Below are positions 45,956 through 55,061 of a stretch of DNA of 64,000 nucleotides, piece after piece. A program made the translations under genes and the position numbers. The notes beneath the pieces were generated by a model that was not told the DNA's origin, made no database searches, and was given only the letters and a program-made list of their open reading frames with translations. Source of the stretch: Bacteroidota bacterium. GTDB taxonomy: Bacteria > Bacteroidota > Bacteroidia > Chitinophagales > Saprospiraceae. Numbering within the stretch: position 1 is the stretch's first letter; the number at the start of each line of letters is the position of its first letter. The stretch lies in contig JANSWP010000017.1 of the NCBI GenBank assembly GCA_024743405.1, forward strand, positions 1 through 64,000, read 5' to 3'.

Positions 45956-47134
45956 ATGACCAAAATCATATTAAAATCAAAAAAGGATCTACCCGTCAAG
46001 CGATTTCACCCTTGGGTATTTTCAGGAGCTGTTCATGAAATTGTAGGTGAGGTGAAAGATGGGGATGTTGTAGAAGTATACAGTAAGGGTGGAGCCTATT
46101 TGGCTACTGGTCATTACCAAGATGCTAGTATAAAGGTTCGTTTATTTTCTAGGCAAAAAGAACTGCCGACTATAGATTTTTGGATCAAAAAAATCCAAAC
46201 AGCTTTAGCCTATCGAAAGCAAATACAATTACCCAATCAAGACCTTACCAATTGTTTTCGATTGATCCATGCTACTGGAGACGGTTTGCCTGGACTAATA
46301 ATCGATATGTATGGAAAAACGGCAGTTTTACAATGTCATTCGATTGGAATGCATTTAGAAAGTCCAAAAATAGTTGCTGCCTTAAAGGAAGTTTTCGGAG
46401 AAGAATTAGAAGCTATTTACGATAAAAGTGTTGAATCCTTGCCTTCAGATTATGCATCAAATATTGAAAATCAATACTTATTTGGAAAGTCAAGTGATGA
46501 TTTGGTTTTAGAAAATGGCTTAAAATTTAAAATTGACTGGGAAAAAGGGCAAAAAACGGGCTTTTTTCTAGATCAAAGAGATAACCGCCAATTGCTCTCC
46601 AAATTCGTAAAAGGTAAATCTGTCTTAAATACTTTTTGTTATACAGGTGGTTTTTCTGTATATGCCTTAAACGCTGGTGCGAGTTTGGTTCATTCAGTTG
46701 ATCTATCCAAAAATGCAATAGATTTAGCCAATCAAAATGTAGCGTTGAATGGTTTTCAAAAGGAAAAACATAAAGCTTCTGCGATAGATGTTTTGAAATT
46801 TTTGCAAGAAAATAAAACCGTTTATGATGTAATGGTTGTAGACCCTCCAGCGTATGCTAAAAATCCTAAGAAAAGACATAATGCTATTCAAGGATACAAA
46901 AGGTTGAATGCATTAGCTATGAAAAAGATTGCGAAAGGCGGGATTTTATTTACCTTTTCCTGTTCTAAAGTGGTTGATAAAACATTGTTTTACAATACTA
47001 TTGTTGCCGCTGCTATAGAAGCAAAAAGACAAGTTAAAGTAATGTATCATCTAACCCAACCTGCAGACCATCCAGTGAATCTATTTCATGAACAAGGAGC
47101 TTATTTAAAAGGGTTAGTTTTGTATGTAGAATAA
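45956..47134 (+). CDS. rlmI: 23S rRNA (cytosine-C5) methyltransferase, RlmI type
   Basis: A 392-residue class I SAM-dependent methyltransferase. An N-terminal PUA-like domain (residues 1-75, KRFHPWVFSGAVHEI) is followed by the Rossmann methyltransferase domain with motif I in LNTFCYTGGFSVYALNAGA and the catalytic motif DPPAYAKN. RlmI methylates 23S rRNA C1962 in E. coli. A longer frame starts with TTG at 45848, but its extra residues are unlike the family, while ATG 45956 gives the usual MTKIILKSKK start. It is divergent from the T9SS gene. The next gene, queA, is convergent. Confidence 0.9.
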   Translation: MTKIILKSKKDLPVKRFHPWVFSGAVHEIVGEVKDGDVVEVYSKGGAYLATGHYQDASIKVRLFSRQKELPTIDFWIKKIQTALAYRKQIQLPNQDLTNCFRLIHATGDGLPGLIIDMYGKTAVLQCHSIGMHLESPKIVAALKEVFGEELEAIYDKSVESLPSDYASNIENQYLFGKSSDDLVLENGLKFKIDWEKGQKTGFFLDQRDNRQLLSKFVKGKSVLNTFCYTGGFSVYALNAGASLVHSVDLSKNAIDLANQNVALNGFQKEKHKASAIDVLKFLQENKTVYDVMVVDPPAYAKNPKKRHNAIQGYKRLNALAMKKIAKGGILFTFSCSKVVDKTLFYNTIVAAAIEAKRQVKVMYHLTQPADHPVNLFHEQGAYLKGLVLYVE

Positions 47135-47201
47135 ATCCTGCGGTATTATAAAATAATAACTTCTCTATTTTAGGTAACCTCTTTTCCTATTTGAGGAGAC
47201 A

Positions 47202-47233
47202 AAAAAAGGGATACCAATTGGCATCCCTTTTTT
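47202..47233. terminator. Bidirectional terminator between rlmI and queA
   Basis: AAAAAAGGGAT pairs with ATCCCTTTTTT, continuing through CC/GG with one mismatch to an AATT loop. The A/T runs serve both strands. Confidence 0.85.
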
Positions 47234-47255
47234 ATATGGTTGAAAACATTTTTTC

Positions 47256-48320
47256 TTACAAAATCAACATGGCATCACCATAACTGAAAAATCGATATTT
47301 TTCCTTAACAGCTTCAGCATAAGCCTCTTTGATCAAATCTTGACCACCAAATGCACTCACCATAATCATTAAACTAGATTTCGGTAAATGAAGGTTAGTT
47401 ACCATACAATTAGCAATATGAAAATCATAGGGTGGATAGATAAATAAATTTGTCCATCCTTCAGCAGTCTTCAATAAATTTTCAGCAGACACAGCGGTTT
47501 CAATAGATCTCATTGAAGTAGTTCCGACAGCGCAAACTCTTCTATGAGCTTTTTTAGCTTTGTTAACAGTTTCGGCCGCTTCCTGAGTAATTCGAAAATA
47601 CTCAGCATCCATTTTGTGTTTTGACAAGTCCTCTACATCAATACTTCGGAAGGTACCCAAACCAATATGAAGAGTCAACTCAGCAAAATCAACTCCTTTA
47701 ATCTCAAACCGTTTCATTACTTCGCGACTGAAGTGAAGTCCAGCGGTTGGCGCAGCAACAGCTCCTAATTCTTTTGCATATATGGTTTGATAACGCTCTT
47801 TATCAATACCTTCTACCTCTCTTTCGATATATTTAGGAAGAGGCGTATTTCCCAAATAATTCAACTCCTTTTGAAATTCGTCTTCCGTTCCTTCATACAA
47901 GAACCTGATGGTTCTTCCACGGCTAGTCGTATTATCTACAACTTCAGCGATTAATACATCGTTGCCAGCTTCATCAGTGAAATATAATTTATTTCCTACT
48001 CGAATTTTTCTCGCTGGATCAACCAAAACATCCCATAATCGTTGCTCAGAATTCAATTGACGAAGTAAAAAGACTTCAATTTGAGCACCTGTTTTTTCCT
48101 TTTTGCCAAAAAGACGTGCAGGAAAAACTTTGGTATTATTGAAAATCATGACATCTCCCTCATCAAAATACCCAAGAATATCCTTGAATATTTTATGCTC
48201 GATTTTTCCGGTGTCCCGGTGAACGACCATCAATCGAGATTCATCTCGGTTTTCAGATGGATATTTAGCTATTAATTGGTTGTCAAAGTCGTAATCAAAC
48301 TGAGAAAGTTTGGTCCTCAT
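47256..48320 (-). CDS. queA: S-adenosylmethionine:tRNA ribosyltransferase-isomerase
   Basis: A 354-residue enzyme of queuosine synthesis that moves the ribosyl part of SAM onto preQ1 in tRNA. Family motifs are seen: [41 protein letters not shown] and the ending [17 protein letters not shown]. The length and N-terminus are typical. It is monocistronic, with its own -7 element at 48427-48434. Confidence 0.95.
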   Translation of the reverse strand: MRTKLSQFDYDFDNQLIAKYPSENRDESRLMVVHRDTGKIEHKIFKDILGYFDEGDVMIFNNTKVFPARLFGKKEKTGAQIEVFLLRQLNSEQRLWDVLVDPARKIRVGNKLYFTDEAGNDVLIAEVVDNTTSRGRTIRFLYEGTEDEFQKELNYLGNTPLPKYIEREVEGIDKERYQTIYAKELGAVAAPTAGLHFSREVMKRFEIKGVDFAELTLHIGLGTFRSIDVEDLSKHKMDAEYFRITQEAAETVNKAKKAHRRVCAVGTTSMRSIETAVSAENLLKTAEGWTNLFIYPPYDFHIANCMVTNLHLPKSSLMIMVSAFGGQDLIKEAYAEAVKEKYRFFSYGDAMLIL

Positions 48321-48426
48321 ATATCAAGATATGATTTTAGGTTCTAAGCTCTTGATTTTTAACTATTTGTTGAATTTGTACTCAATAATATAATGTTAAA
48401 AAGCAATAGCTATTTCAAGCGGGGGG

Positions 48427-48434
48427 CAAAGATA
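48427..48434 (-). promoter_or_regulatory. -7 element for queA
   Basis: The minus strand reads TATCTTTG followed by six C, a classic Bacteroidota -7 sequence, about 107 bp upstream of queA. A perfect 18-bp palindrome ATTCAAATTAATTTGAAT (48467-48484) lies about 35 bp further upstream, roughly at -40 to -60, and could be an operator. Confidence 0.55.
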
Positions 48435-48442
48435 ATAATTTG

Positions 48443-48547
48443 ATGAAAGAAAAAAAGTTTGAAGCGATTCAAATTAATTTGAATTTAAAGCTACAGTATA
48501 TTATAGATGTAATTAATCCGAAAAATTTATCAATAGAGAGAAAATAA
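48443..48547 (+). CDS. Possible 34-residue small ORF
   Basis: ATG 48443 to TAA 48545 encodes MKEKKFEAIQINLNLKLQY, then IIDVINPKNLSIERK. It has a lysine-rich start and amphipathic character, but no RBS and no homologue recognised. It overlaps the palindrome near the queA promoter, so coding and regulatory readings conflict. Confidence 0.2.
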   Translation: MKEKKFEAIQINLNLKLQYIIDVINPKNLSIERK

Positions 48548-48692
48548 ACATCAACATCCTTATTTCATTTCAAAAATATAGTGGAAAAAAATACAGCATT
48601 CATCTAATTCTTTACTTGACCAAGCGACAAAATTTTACTTTCGAGGCTATTTTCTTCTTAAAAACCAAAACTGAAAAAAGAAAATTCAACTC

Positions 48693-49946
48693 ATGATAGT
48701 ATTAATAAAAACTTTTTTTGAAGGAATTAGGCAAGCAGGACAATCCTTGCTAGCCAACAAACTACGTAGTTTTCTTTCCTTATTAGGCATCACTATTGGA
48801 ATTTTCTGTATTATCGGTGTACAATCTGCGGTTGATTCTTTGGAAGATAATGTAAAAGGAAGTCTCAAAAAGCTGGGTGATGACTCTGTTTATCTCCAAA
48901 AAATGCCATGGAATGAAAATCCACGTGAAAATTTTTGGAAATACCAACGCCGACCAGACCCTAGCTATAAGGATTATGAAGTAATTAAAACCAAAGTAAA
49001 ATCAGCTGGGGTTGTAGATTATCATGTTTTCATTGGTACAAAAACAGTTAAATATAGATCAAGCAGTGTAGATCGCGTGTTCGTGGCTGCCGTAACTTCG
49101 GAATTTGATGAGTTCTTTGAACCTGGTTATGATGAGGGTAGATGGTATACTTCTACCGAATATCATTACGGTGTTAATAAAGTTTTAATTGGTCATACCG
49201 TAGCAGAAGAGTTATTTGGAGCCTTAAACCCTATTGGCAAAAAAATTAACTTAATGGGGCATAAGATGGAGGTAATTGGCGTATTTGAAAAATCTGGAAA
49301 AGATATTCTTAAAGTAATGGATTATGATGAAGCCATAATTATCTCTTATGAATTGGCAAAAAAAGTTGCCAATGTTAAGAATAAGAACCCTTTTGGCTCG
49401 GCGGTTAATATAAAAGCTGCAGAAGGCGTTTCAGTTGAAAGATTAAAAGATGACTTAACCGGGGTTTTGCGATCTTCAAGAAGGTTGAAGCCAAAAGAAG
49501 AAGATAATTTCGCACTAAACTCTATGTCATTTCTAGCTGACATTCTTGATAATGTTTTTAATAGTCTTGGGTTACTCGCTTTTATCATTGGAGGATTTGC
49601 AATTTTTGTTGGTATGTTTAGTGTCGCCAATATTATGTTCGTATCCGTTAAAGAGCGTACAAAAATAATAGGCATTAAAAAAGCAGTCGGTGCCAAACGA
49701 CATATTATATTATTAGAGTTTTTAATAGAGTCAATTATACTGTGCTTGTTGGGTGGAGCAATTGGATTAGCATTAACTCAGCTTGTCGTATCTGCCCTTT
49801 CTAGTGCCATTGATTTTGAAATTTACCTTGACTCTAAAAATGTGATAAATGGTATTTTAATATCTGTGATTGTTGGAATTATAGCTGGATTTATACCGGC
49901 ATGGCAAGCAGCAAAAATGGATCCAGTGGTAGCTATGCGTAAATAA
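48693..49946 (+). CDS. MacB/FtsX-type ABC transporter permease
   Basis: A 417-residue inner-membrane protein. TM1 is at about 22-44 (LRSFLSLLGITIGIFCIIGV), followed by a periplasmic MacB-PCD domain of about 210 residues. Three C-terminal spans follow (LLAFIIGGFAIFVGMFSVANI, ILCLLGGAIGLALTQL, GILISVIVGIIAGFIPAW), with the conserved cytosolic loop VKERTKIIGIKKAVGAKR. This is the MacB topology without a fused ATPase. A partner ATPase is not adjacent. A TACTTTCG element at 48636-48643 with TTG 17 bp upstream may be its promoter. Substrate unknown. Confidence 0.9.
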   Translation: MIVLIKTFFEGIRQAGQSLLANKLRSFLSLLGITIGIFCIIGVQSAVDSLEDNVKGSLKKLGDDSVYLQKMPWNENPRENFWKYQRRPDPSYKDYEVIKTKVKSAGVVDYHVFIGTKTVKYRSSSVDRVFVAAVTSEFDEFFEPGYDEGRWYTSTEYHYGVNKVLIGHTVAEELFGALNPIGKKINLMGHKMEVIGVFEKSGKDILKVMDYDEAIIISYELAKKVANVKNKNPFGSAVNIKAAEGVSVERLKDDLTGVLRSSRRLKPKEEDNFALNSMSFLADILDNVFNSLGLLAFIIGGFAIFVGMFSVANIMFVSVKERTKIIGIKKAVGAKRHIILLEFLIESIILCLLGGAIGLALTQLVVSALSSAIDFEIYLDSKNVINGILISVIVGIIAGFIPAWQAAKMDPVVAMRK

Positions 49947-49993
49947 ACTGTTTTTTTTAACTAGTTATCTCCACTTATTAAATATTTCCTTTC

Positions 49994-50039
49994 AAAAAAA
50001 CTACCTGCTTGATACCTTTTAGGCAAGTAGTTTTTTTTT
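49994..50039 (+). terminator. Terminator of the MacB-like permease gene
   Basis: CTAC/GTAG arms with an inner TGCTT/AGGCA stem and one mismatch, flanked by an A run upstream and nine T downstream (50031-50039). Confidence 0.75.
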
Positions 50040-50328
50040 GGAATAATACCAAATACCTACACCTTATTCTAATTGATGATATTTCAAGTCAGATCTTGTC
50101 CATTTCAACTACCAAAATCACAAAGCATTTAGACAACAGACTAACCTTATTTTTTTCTGTAATTTTTCCTAAATAATTAATATTTGGCATCAGATAGTTC
50201 GTTGGGAAATCAGATTGCAAATCAGAGAGGAATTCAATATTAAATTTTAAATAACCAGCATTTAAAGAATTAAATTATATTAACACTCTATACTCAATAT
50301 TATTTTAAAATTAAATTTTGTTAAAATA

Positions 50329-50359
50329 TTGTTCTTTATTCAACAACCTTTTACATTTG
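50329..50359 (+). promoter_or_regulatory. Promoter of the kdsA leader or small RNA
   Basis: TTG (50329-50331), a 20-nt spacer and TACATTTG (50352-50359) match the consensus well. The predicted start near 50366 is about 350 nt upstream of kdsA. Confidence 0.65.
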
Positions 50360-50365
50360 CACCTT

Positions 50366-50456
50366 CAAACCGAATGTGAAAAGAACTTTCTTGATAAAGC
50401 CAAATAAAACAGCGATGTTTCATCCAATATCAAGAATGGGGTGAAACATTTTTTTA
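50366..50456 (+). ncRNA. Putative small RNA or attenuated kdsA leader
   Basis: The segment runs from the predicted transcript start to a hairpin with a U tract. ATGTTTCA (50415-50422) pairs with TGAAACAT (50442-50449), with extra CC/GG pairs inside and seven T at 50449-50455. It has no ORF of note. Beyond it lies a second, longer hairpin (50481-50535) whose arms can pair with those of the first, so the unit may be an attenuator and not a free RNA. Confidence 0.4.
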
Positions 50457-50480
50457 CATTTAGTCTGTATAGTGTTGGTT

Positions 50481-50545
50481 TGAGATGTTTCCAAAGTCGA
50501 AGAAGGATTCAAGGGCAATAAAGGGAAACATCTCAAAATTTTGAG
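50481..50545. repeat. 12-bp inverted repeat with overlapping palindrome in the kdsA leader
   Basis: TGAGATGTTTCC (50481-50492) pairs perfectly with GGAAACATCTCA (50524-50535) across a 31-nt loop. CTCAAAATTTTGAG (50532-50545) is a perfect palindrome overlapping its right arm. The core ATGTTTC/GAAACAT is shared with the upstream terminator hairpin. Confidence 0.7.
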
Positions 50546-50714
50546 CTGAATGCACTTGTTACTAAATACATTTAATCCAAGATGAATTGAAACACTGAGT
50601 TTTATAAAAAATATAACTTTCTCTTTTTTAAGGAAAAAAGAATTAAAGTAAAAAATATATAATTGATTTGGTTAAAATTATGACTTTTGCATCAACAAAA
50701 ATTGAATACACAAC

Positions 50715-51545
50715 ATGAGTCATTTAGAATCTATTTACAAATTAAAACATTTAAATAGCCAGCACTTTTTACTAATTGCTGGTCCTTGTGCTATCGAAAG
50801 TGAAGCACGTTCATTTGAAATTGCGGACAAAGTCAACCAAATATGTGACCGGCTTAAGATTCCATTTATTTTTAAAGGTTCGTATAGAAAGGCCAATAGA
50901 TCTCGATTAGATTCTTTTACTGGAATTGGAGATGAGAAAGCCCTTAATATATTAAAGGATATAAGCACTCATTTTAATATTCCTGTTACTACTGATATTC
51001 ATAGCCCAGAAGAAGCCTTTATCGCCGCTAAATATGTTGACATTCTTCAAATTCCAGCGTTTCTATGTCGACAAACTGACTTATTAGTTGCTGCAGCTCA
51101 AACTGGAAAGTATGTAAATGTTAAAAAGGGACAGTTCTTAAGCCCTGAATCAATGAAATACGCTGTTCAAAAAATACAGGATTCAGGAAACAGAAAAGTG
51201 ATGTTAACAGAGCGAGGAACAACCTTTGGATATCAAGATTTGATTGTGGATTTTAGAGGTATACCAACTATGCAATCCTATGATGTACCTGTAATTTTAG
51301 ATTGCACTCACGCTCTACAACAACCCAATCAGGGAAGTGGCGTCACTGGTGGAAGACCTGAAATGATTGAAACCATTGCAAAAGCAGGAATTGCAGTTGG
51401 TGTTGATGGGTTATTTATTGAAACCCACCCTGATCCAAAATCGGCAAAATCCGATGGAGCCAATATGTTACCCCTTGATAGATTAGAGGCAATGTTAGAT
51501 CAATTGACTCTGTTGAGAAAAGCAGTAAAGGTGTACTCAAGATAA
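50715..51545 (+). CDS. kdsA: 3-deoxy-8-phosphooctulonate synthase
   Basis: Condenses phosphoenolpyruvate with arabinose-5-phosphate to form Kdo-8-phosphate for lipopolysaccharide. At 276 residues it has the normal length. Signature segments are present: LIAGPCAIES, FKGSYRKANRSR, GIGDEKALNIL, PVTTDIHSPEE, LQIPAFLCRQTDLL, NVKKGQFLSPE and the C-terminal GGRPEMIETIAKAG. Asn in the KANRS motif and the KKGQF metal/substrate region are intact. It lies downstream of the structured leader and is probably monocistronic. Confidence 0.96.
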   Translation: MSHLESIYKLKHLNSQHFLLIAGPCAIESEARSFEIADKVNQICDRLKIPFIFKGSYRKANRSRLDSFTGIGDEKALNILKDISTHFNIPVTTDIHSPEEAFIAAKYVDILQIPAFLCRQTDLLVAAAQTGKYVNVKKGQFLSPESMKYAVQKIQDSGNRKVMLTERGTTFGYQDLIVDFRGIPTMQSYDVPVILDCTHALQQPNQGSGVTGGRPEMIETIAKAGIAVGVDGLFIETHPDPKSAKSDGANMLPLDRLEAMLDQLTLLRKAVKVYSR

Positions 51546-51800
51546 TTAACCAAATTGAAAAATAGTCTGAATTTGCTAATAAAACTACATATTAATCAGT
51601 CAATTAGTTGACATTTATTAAAAAAAAGATTAAATTGAAATAATATTCTAGTGAAAAAATAGAGAACAAATCCAATAATAAAATGGCTTTGATTTTTATA
51701 TTTTCACCTCAAAAGTTTTGAATTCATAGCTATATACATTTTGAAGTAATATCAAACTCAAATATCACTCAAAACGTTAAGCTTGTAATTCCTAACTAAA

Positions 51801-51809
51801 AAAGGAGGT
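51801..51809 (+). promoter_or_regulatory. Perfect Shine-Dalgarno sequence (unusual here)
   Basis: AAAGGAGGT lies 4 bp before the ATG at 51814 (T-C-C-C spacing). It is the strongest anti-16S match noticed in the window. Bacteroidota genes generally lack such a sequence, so it is exceptional, and it fixes the start of the small secreted protein gene. Confidence 0.8.
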
Positions 51810-51813
51810 CCCT

Positions 51814-52257
51814 ATGAAATTAACCAGTACCTTGTTTTTATTAATTCCTTTGCTTTTTGGAGCAACTTTACATGGACAACAAGCTGAAAAAACACTGGTA
51901 AAATCTTTTAATTTAAAAGGTAACCAGTTCGTACTACTAGACCTCGATGGCAATGTAGAAGTGAAAGAATGGAATAACGGACTTATGAGGGTCCAAATTA
52001 CAGTCGCGCTCGAAAATGGCACTGAAGCCATGCTAAAATCACTCGTACAAGCTGGTCGTTACAACCTGAAAGGTGATGATACATCTGGAGAATTTAAGGT
52101 TGTTGCTCCAGGTCTTCAAAGAAAAGTTACAGTTAGAGGCCATGAATTGGTCGAAAACATCTCTTATACTATTTTTGCACCAGAAAAAGTTAACGTGCGA
52201 TTAAATAATCAAGCTTCAACTTCTAAAGGGGATGTTAAATTACCTGCTCAACTCTAA
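51814..52257 (+). CDS. Small secreted protein, paralogue A
   Basis: A 147-residue exported protein with signal peptide (MKLTSTLFLLIPLLFGATLHGQ). The mature part is beta-rich (FVLLDLDGNVEVKEW, then VQITVALENGTEAMLKSLV). It resembles the protein encoded at 52403-52840 in layout and in spaced identities (EK-x-L, LD..G, W, the run to A-x-RY). DUF4097-type adhesin-like folds are a possible relative, but no firm match was recognised. A strong Shine-Dalgarno and its own terminator suggest an abundant, independently expressed product. Confidence 0.75.
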   Translation: MKLTSTLFLLIPLLFGATLHGQQAEKTLVKSFNLKGNQFVLLDLDGNVEVKEWNNGLMRVQITVALENGTEAMLKSLVQAGRYNLKGDDTSGEFKVVAPGLQRKVTVRGHELVENISYTIFAPEKVNVRLNNQASTSKGDVKLPAQL

Positions 52258-52280
52258 CCTTACTGCATAAAAAGACGTTT

Positions 52281-52319
52281 AAAAAAGGATAACGCTTACA
52301 TTTGTGTTATCCTTTTTTT
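52281..52319 (+). terminator. Terminator of small secreted protein A
   Basis: AAAAAAGGATAAC (52281-52293) pairs perfectly with GTTATCCTTTTTT (52306-52318), followed by further T. The loop is 12 nt. Confidence 0.9.
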
Positions 52320-52402
52320 ATTTGGGATTGGACTTTATTAGTCAAACTACAATATAGCCTTTCCCAACTGGAATTTGAGTTCTCTAAATTAATGTAAAAA
52401 AG

Positions 52403-52840
52403 ATGCGATTTATCCTTATCACTAGTTCCTTTTTGTTACTCTCTTTAAATTCAAGTGCACAATTAGAAAAAGTGCTACATCAGACATTCGAGATAGGACA
52501 AGCTGAAAAAATTGAGCTTGATTTCGCTGGAGAATATCAAATTGAACTTTGGGCTGGAAATACCGTAATGACAGAAACTCAAATTCAGGTATTTGATGCC
52601 TCCCCGGCCATCTTCAAGCATTTTATCGAAAAAGCCAAAAGATATGATGTGGAATTAAATGAAGAGAATGAATCCATTGCTCAGTTTTATAGTCATGATA
52701 AAGTTCGGCAAGAAATAAAAACAAAATTTGGAGATGGCTCCTGTGAAGAAATTGTAGTTTTACGTATTTTTATTCCTGATAATTTTGAGATAGTAGATCA
52801 AAAATCATTGGTACGAAAACCAAAATCTACTAATGAATAA
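52403..52840 (+). CDS. Small secreted protein, paralogue B
   Basis: A 145-residue exported protein (signal peptide MRFILITSSFLLLSLNSSAQ). The mature sequence LEKVLHQTFEIGQAEKIELD is comparable to EKTLVKSFNLKGNQFVLLD in paralogue A, and AGEYQIELW to DGNVEVKEW. The later half is more acidic and ends in a charged tail (RKPKSTNE). It lacks the strong Shine-Dalgarno of A. Function unknown. It lies 23 bp before the FAD oxidoreductase gene. Confidence 0.75.
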   Translation: MRFILITSSFLLLSLNSSAQLEKVLHQTFEIGQAEKIELDFAGEYQIELWAGNTVMTETQIQVFDASPAIFKHFIEKAKRYDVELNEENESIAQFYSHDKVRQEIKTKFGDGSCEEIVVLRIFIPDNFEIVDQKSLVRKPKSTNE

Positions 52841-52863
52841 ATCTTAGTAAGTACCAAGTATAC

Positions 52864-54423
52864 ATGCGAAAAACAGTCGAGATAAAACTGCTCCCTTCTG
52901 AATTAGATAATCATCAACTACTACTTACCAAATTAGCTCGTAAATGCGGCCAACCAACTGCTAAAATTGAAGAGTTTCAAATATTACGTCGATCGATAGA
53001 TGCTAGAGGAAGTCGACCCTTTTTCACATTAAGAGTAGAAGCTTTTTGGGGCGAAAAACCAGAGGCTGAACCAGCAATTTTATTAAACTTCAAAGAAGTA
53101 CACGACAAAGAGCCCGTCATAATAGTAGGTGCAGGACCAGCTGGTTATTTTGCTGCACTTGAGTTAATAGAACAAGGGCTTAAACCCATCATTTTTGATC
53201 GCGGAAAAGATGTACAAGCGCGGAGACGTGATTTAAGGGCTATTCAACAACTGGGGGTAGTTAATCCAAACTCAAATTACTGTTTTGGAGAAGGTGGCGC
53301 TGGAACCTATTCTGATGGAAAATTGTACACCAGATCTCATAAAAGAGGATCCATTTATAAAGCTTTAAAATTATTTGTAGAACATGGGGCAAAAACAGAT
53401 ATCCTAGTTGACGCTCATCCGCATATTGGTTCTAATAAATTACCAAAAATTGTTGCTAGTATTCGGGAAACCATACTCAAATATGGCGGTGAAATCCATT
53501 TCGATTCGAAAATAACAGATTTTATCATCCAGAAAAAGGAGATAAAAGGAGTCATTGTGAATGATACAGATGCTCATCATGCAAAGGGTGTCATCTTAGC
53601 TACAGGCCATTCAGCAAGAGATATTTATGAATTATTACACCAAAAAAATATCCTAATCGAAGCCAAACCTTTTGCTTTGGGTGTCAGAATAGAACATTCT
53701 CAAAAACTCATTGATAAAATCCAATACAATCAATCACAACGAGAAACTGAGTTACCTGCTTCAAGTTATAAACTTACCTGTCAAGTTGGAGGTCGAGGCG
53801 TTTTTTCCTTTTGTATGTGCCCTGGTGGTTTAATCGTGCCTGCGGCAACAGCTCCTGGAGAAATTGTAGTCAATGGTATGTCTATGTCTCGAAGAGATTC
53901 TGCTTATGCGAATTCAGGGACAGTTGTAGCGGTTGAATTAGAAGATCTAAAAGATTTTAAAAAGCATGGAATTTTTGCAGGTTTAGAGTTTCAAAAATCA
54001 GTGGAAAAAACAGTTTTCGCATTTGGTGACGGTTCTCAAAAAGCTCCTTCCCAACGTTTAACAGATTTTGTAAAAGGTAAGATATCAAAAGACTTACCTG
54101 ATACGTCCTATATTCCTGGGCTGTATTCTGCGCCTGTTCATAAACTATTGCCGAATGAAATTTATAAAAAATTGCGTCTAGGGGTGATTCAATTTGGAAA
54201 GAAGATGAAGGGGTATTTTACAAAAGATACGAATGTCATTCCTACAGAAAGCAGAACAAGTTCCCCAATTAGAATACCTAGAAACCGAGAGACTTTTATG
54301 CATGATGATCTAACCGGTTTATTTCCTTGTGGGGAAGGAGCAGGATATGCTGGAGGAATTATCTCAGCCGCTATGGATGGTCAAAATGTTGCCAAAGCAG
54401 TTCGGAGATTTTATAATTTTTAA
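52864..54423 (+). CDS. FAD-dependent oxidoreductase (COG2509-like)
   Basis: A 519-residue cytoplasmic flavoprotein. Residues 1-80 are a small alpha/beta N-terminal domain seen in this family. The Rossmann motif VGAGPAGYFAALELIEQG starts at 88. Further flavin contacts appear in NYCFGEGGAGTYSDGKLYTR and GVILATGHSARD, and the C-terminal EGAGYAGGIISAAMDGQ completes the FAD site. The family is conserved but its substrate is poorly defined. Start ATG 52864 is in frame with the conserved N-terminus. It follows paralogue B by 23 bp. Confidence 0.88.
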   Translation: MRKTVEIKLLPSELDNHQLLLTKLARKCGQPTAKIEEFQILRRSIDARGSRPFFTLRVEAFWGEKPEAEPAILLNFKEVHDKEPVIIVGAGPAGYFAALELIEQGLKPIIFDRGKDVQARRRDLRAIQQLGVVNPNSNYCFGEGGAGTYSDGKLYTRSHKRGSIYKALKLFVEHGAKTDILVDAHPHIGSNKLPKIVASIRETILKYGGEIHFDSKITDFIIQKKEIKGVIVNDTDAHHAKGVILATGHSARDIYELLHQKNILIEAKPFALGVRIEHSQKLIDKIQYNQSQRETELPASSYKLTCQVGGRGVFSFCMCPGGLIVPAATAPGEIVVNGMSMSRRDSAYANSGTVVAVELEDLKDFKKHGIFAGLEFQKSVEKTVFAFGDGSQKAPSQRLTDFVKGKISKDLPDTSYIPGLYSAPVHKLLPNEIYKKLRLGVIQFGKKMKGYFTKDTNVIPTESRTSSPIRIPRNRETFMHDDLTGLFPCGEGAGYAGGIISAAMDGQNVAKAVRRFYNF

Positions 54424-54524
54424 TTAATTTGTACGTCATTTTCAGATACCTACCTTATTTTGGCCCATGATGTAAATTTATTTTGATACTCGTTGGTTTG
54501 TTTTCCAAATAAAGTCAAAAGCCC

Positions 54525-55037
54525 TTGCCAAATCAACCAGTCGCGAATCACCAATCAGTTAATAACATTTTGAAGGATATTGCGGATTTGATAGCTCGTC
54601 TTTGCCTAGCTTTCATTTTTCTTTACGAGGCCTATGATTCTCTTGTGTATTTTAAGGCAACCAAAGCTAAAATGATTGAATATGGGCTTACCTGGAATTC
54701 TGAGTTCTTACTAGTCTCTGGTATCATTTTATTGATTTTAGGAGGCATTATGCTACTTTCAGGGTACAGATCGGGATTAGGGGTAACCTTATTATTGATG
54801 TATTGGATTCCCGTGACTTTCATCGTTCATGATTTTTGGAATATTGACAGAGATTGCAACTTTGAGGTTACCTGTCTAAGTTGGGTGGATGAATATCGCC
54901 GAATCCAAGGGATTATGTTTATGAAAAATATCGCCATTATGGGCGGTTTATTAATGGTGTGGGTCAATGGTAGTGGTCGATATAGTATTAAGCGGCTTTT
55001 TGCCACTACAAAAGTTCCTAAAAAATGGAGAACATAG
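54525..55037 (+). CDS. DoxX-family membrane protein, TTG start
   Basis: A 170-residue protein with four predicted membrane spans (LIARLCLAFIFLYEAYDSL, FLLVSGIILLILGGIMLLSG, LGVTLLLMYWIPVTFIV, KNIAIMGGLLMVWVNG). The pattern fits DoxX/DoxD-like proteins. The frame has an in-frame stop at 54510 and no ATG until after TM1, so TTG at 54525 is the only workable start. Its physiological role is not clear. DoxX proteins have been linked to thiosulfate or thiol-stress metabolism in other bacteria. Confidence 0.78.
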   Translation: MPNQPVANHQSVNNILKDIADLIARLCLAFIFLYEAYDSLVYFKATKAKMIEYGLTWNSEFLLVSGIILLILGGIMLLSGYRSGLGVTLLLMYWIPVTFIVHDFWNIDRDCNFEVTCLSWVDEYRRIQGIMFMKNIAIMGGLLMVWVNGSGRYSIKRLFATTKVPKKWRT

Positions 55038-55042
55038 TTTTT

Positions 55043-55050
55043 TATATTTG
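55043..55050 (+). promoter_or_regulatory. -7 element just before the alkyl-sulfatase-like gene
   Basis: TATATTTG precedes ATG 55062 by 11 bp, predicting a nearly leaderless transcript. The upstream in-frame GTG (55050) overlaps this element and so is unlikely to be the start codon. Confidence 0.5.
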
Positions 55051-55061
55051 TGAAAAAAGCG

